A stretch of 64,000 nt of DNA from Lentinula raphanica (taxonomy: Eukaryota; Basidiomycota; Agaricomycetes; Agaricales; Omphalotaceae), in NCBI GenBank assembly GCA_027919835.1, contig JANVFP010000014.1, positions 62,001-126,000 of the forward strand, written 5' to 3'. The notes under the pieces were generated by a model that did no database searches, was not told the origin of the DNA, and saw only the letters and a program-made list of their open reading frames with translations. Every line of letters begins with the position of its first letter. The first letter of the stretch is position 1. Positions 63,318 through 64,000 of this stretch are shown here, in pieces. Both the position numbers and the translations under genes were made by a program.

Positions 63318-64000
63318 CAACATTTATAGTCTATGTAATATGTTGACCGAGTGTATACCGTGACGATATAGTACTTGCGGATATTGATGTGTCTATTCCT
63401 GGTCTATTCTCCTAGCAAATTTGAATGTCGTTGATGATAACGCTACCATTGAATTTATCGATACTCTGGTTGACAACAGGTCTCTTCACGTCACTAGTAC
63501 TGAACCCGATCTGAGGAAACCCGACAAGAAGCAGGAGAAGGTAGGAGCAATCGTGGTGGAAAGGGATCAGCGTACTAACAGACAAGTGAGGAGACGGCCG
63601 GAGTAGGTATTCAGTGACCCGCTCTGAGGGAAGTCAAGGATGATCGCCAACGATGTTTGGAGCTTCTTGTATCACTAGGGAGAGATTTTGTTTGGTTAGT
63701 CGCGTATATATTCCATGCGGAAAGATCTATCATTTAATTTGAATGTAGCAGCAGTGATATTATTCCACACTCGTGCTGTTTTTCGCGCATTGCGATGGAT
63801 TGTGGTTTTGGTTTGGATTCGATGGTTATCTGGGCGGCGTGGAGCGGTAGTCGGGTACGTACTACGAACCACCTGTTTGAGTTTCGAATGGAGAGCGAGA
63901 GCATGAGAGCAAGTTGTTCGTCTAATCGACTGCTGCCAGTCCTGTTCATTCCAAAAGTAAGTAAGTAAATAATCATTCCAACAAGTATGTGTATGTCGAG
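63318..64000. other. window end, weak coding signal only
   Basis: A frame at 63424-63606 (NVVDDNATIEFIDTLVDNRS ... RRRPE stop), preceded by an acceptor-like TTCTCCTAG at about 63407-63415, could be a terminal exon of an unrecognised gene. The rest shows no support. Confidence 0.3.

Overview
The window looks like nuclear DNA of a mushroom-forming basidiomycete (Agaricomycete). Most genes are broken by introns of about 48-65 nt with GT..AG ends. The shikimate pathway is a single pentafunctional AROM gene, and two transposon superfamilies typical of Agaricomycetes are present: KDZ and Plavaka (CACTA/Tnp2-like). No rRNA, tRNA or CRISPR array was recognised.

Left part (1-19.6 kb) is an ordinary housekeeping region. 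It holds, in order, the 5' part of an alpha/beta-hydrolase gene (-), an Spg1/Tem1 septation GTPase (-), a catalase (-), a BCS1-like AAA ATPase (+), a tiny TFIIH subunit Tfb5 gene (-), ribose-5-phosphate isomerase (+), pentafunctional AROM/ARO1 (+) and an alternative (type II) mitochondrial NADH dehydrogenase (+). From 19.6 to 23.8 kb there are only weak or decayed coding traces.

Middle part (23.8-42.9 kb) is a nested transposon. A Plavaka/Tnp2-type transposase gene on the minus strand (N-terminal part 39090-42923, C-terminal part 23799-24553) is split by a 14.5-kb KDZ-superfamily element at 24554-39088/9. That element has long, nearly identical terminal inverted repeats and a 7-8 bp target-site duplication; joining the two flanks restores an open reading frame across the junction. 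The element carries three multi-exon genes: a full-length KDZ transposase (-), a protein of about 1,000 residues with the architecture of the transcription elongation factor Spt5 (acidic N-terminus, NGN domain, several KOW motifs; -), and a roughly 1,080-residue proline/acidic-rich protein of unknown function (+). Three arrays of a palindromic GGTAWTACC core repeat at exactly 16-bp spacing, each with a different spacer. Two arrays are subterminal and one fills a transposase intron; the same core pair occurs in the terminal repeats. An almost perfect ~205-bp hairpin lies between the two divergent cargo genes. This KDZ element with Spt5-like cargo and a shared 16-bp palindrome lattice is the most interesting system in the window.

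Right part (43-64 kb) is an accessory-type region: lineage-specific hypothetical genes (a 243-aa protein with a 21-nt exon, a 112-aa coiled-coil protein, a DUF6698-like gene, a secreted polyproline protein), a second Plavaka-type transposase gene that appears unbroken (53.5-57.8 kb), a coiled-coil gene with a tandemly duplicated 258-bp exon/intron unit (58.0-60.1 kb), a Ser-rich gene that looks frameshifted, and a small membrane/coiled-coil gene near the end. Exon coordinates are exact only where I checked splice phase by hand; other multi-exon spans give outer limits.
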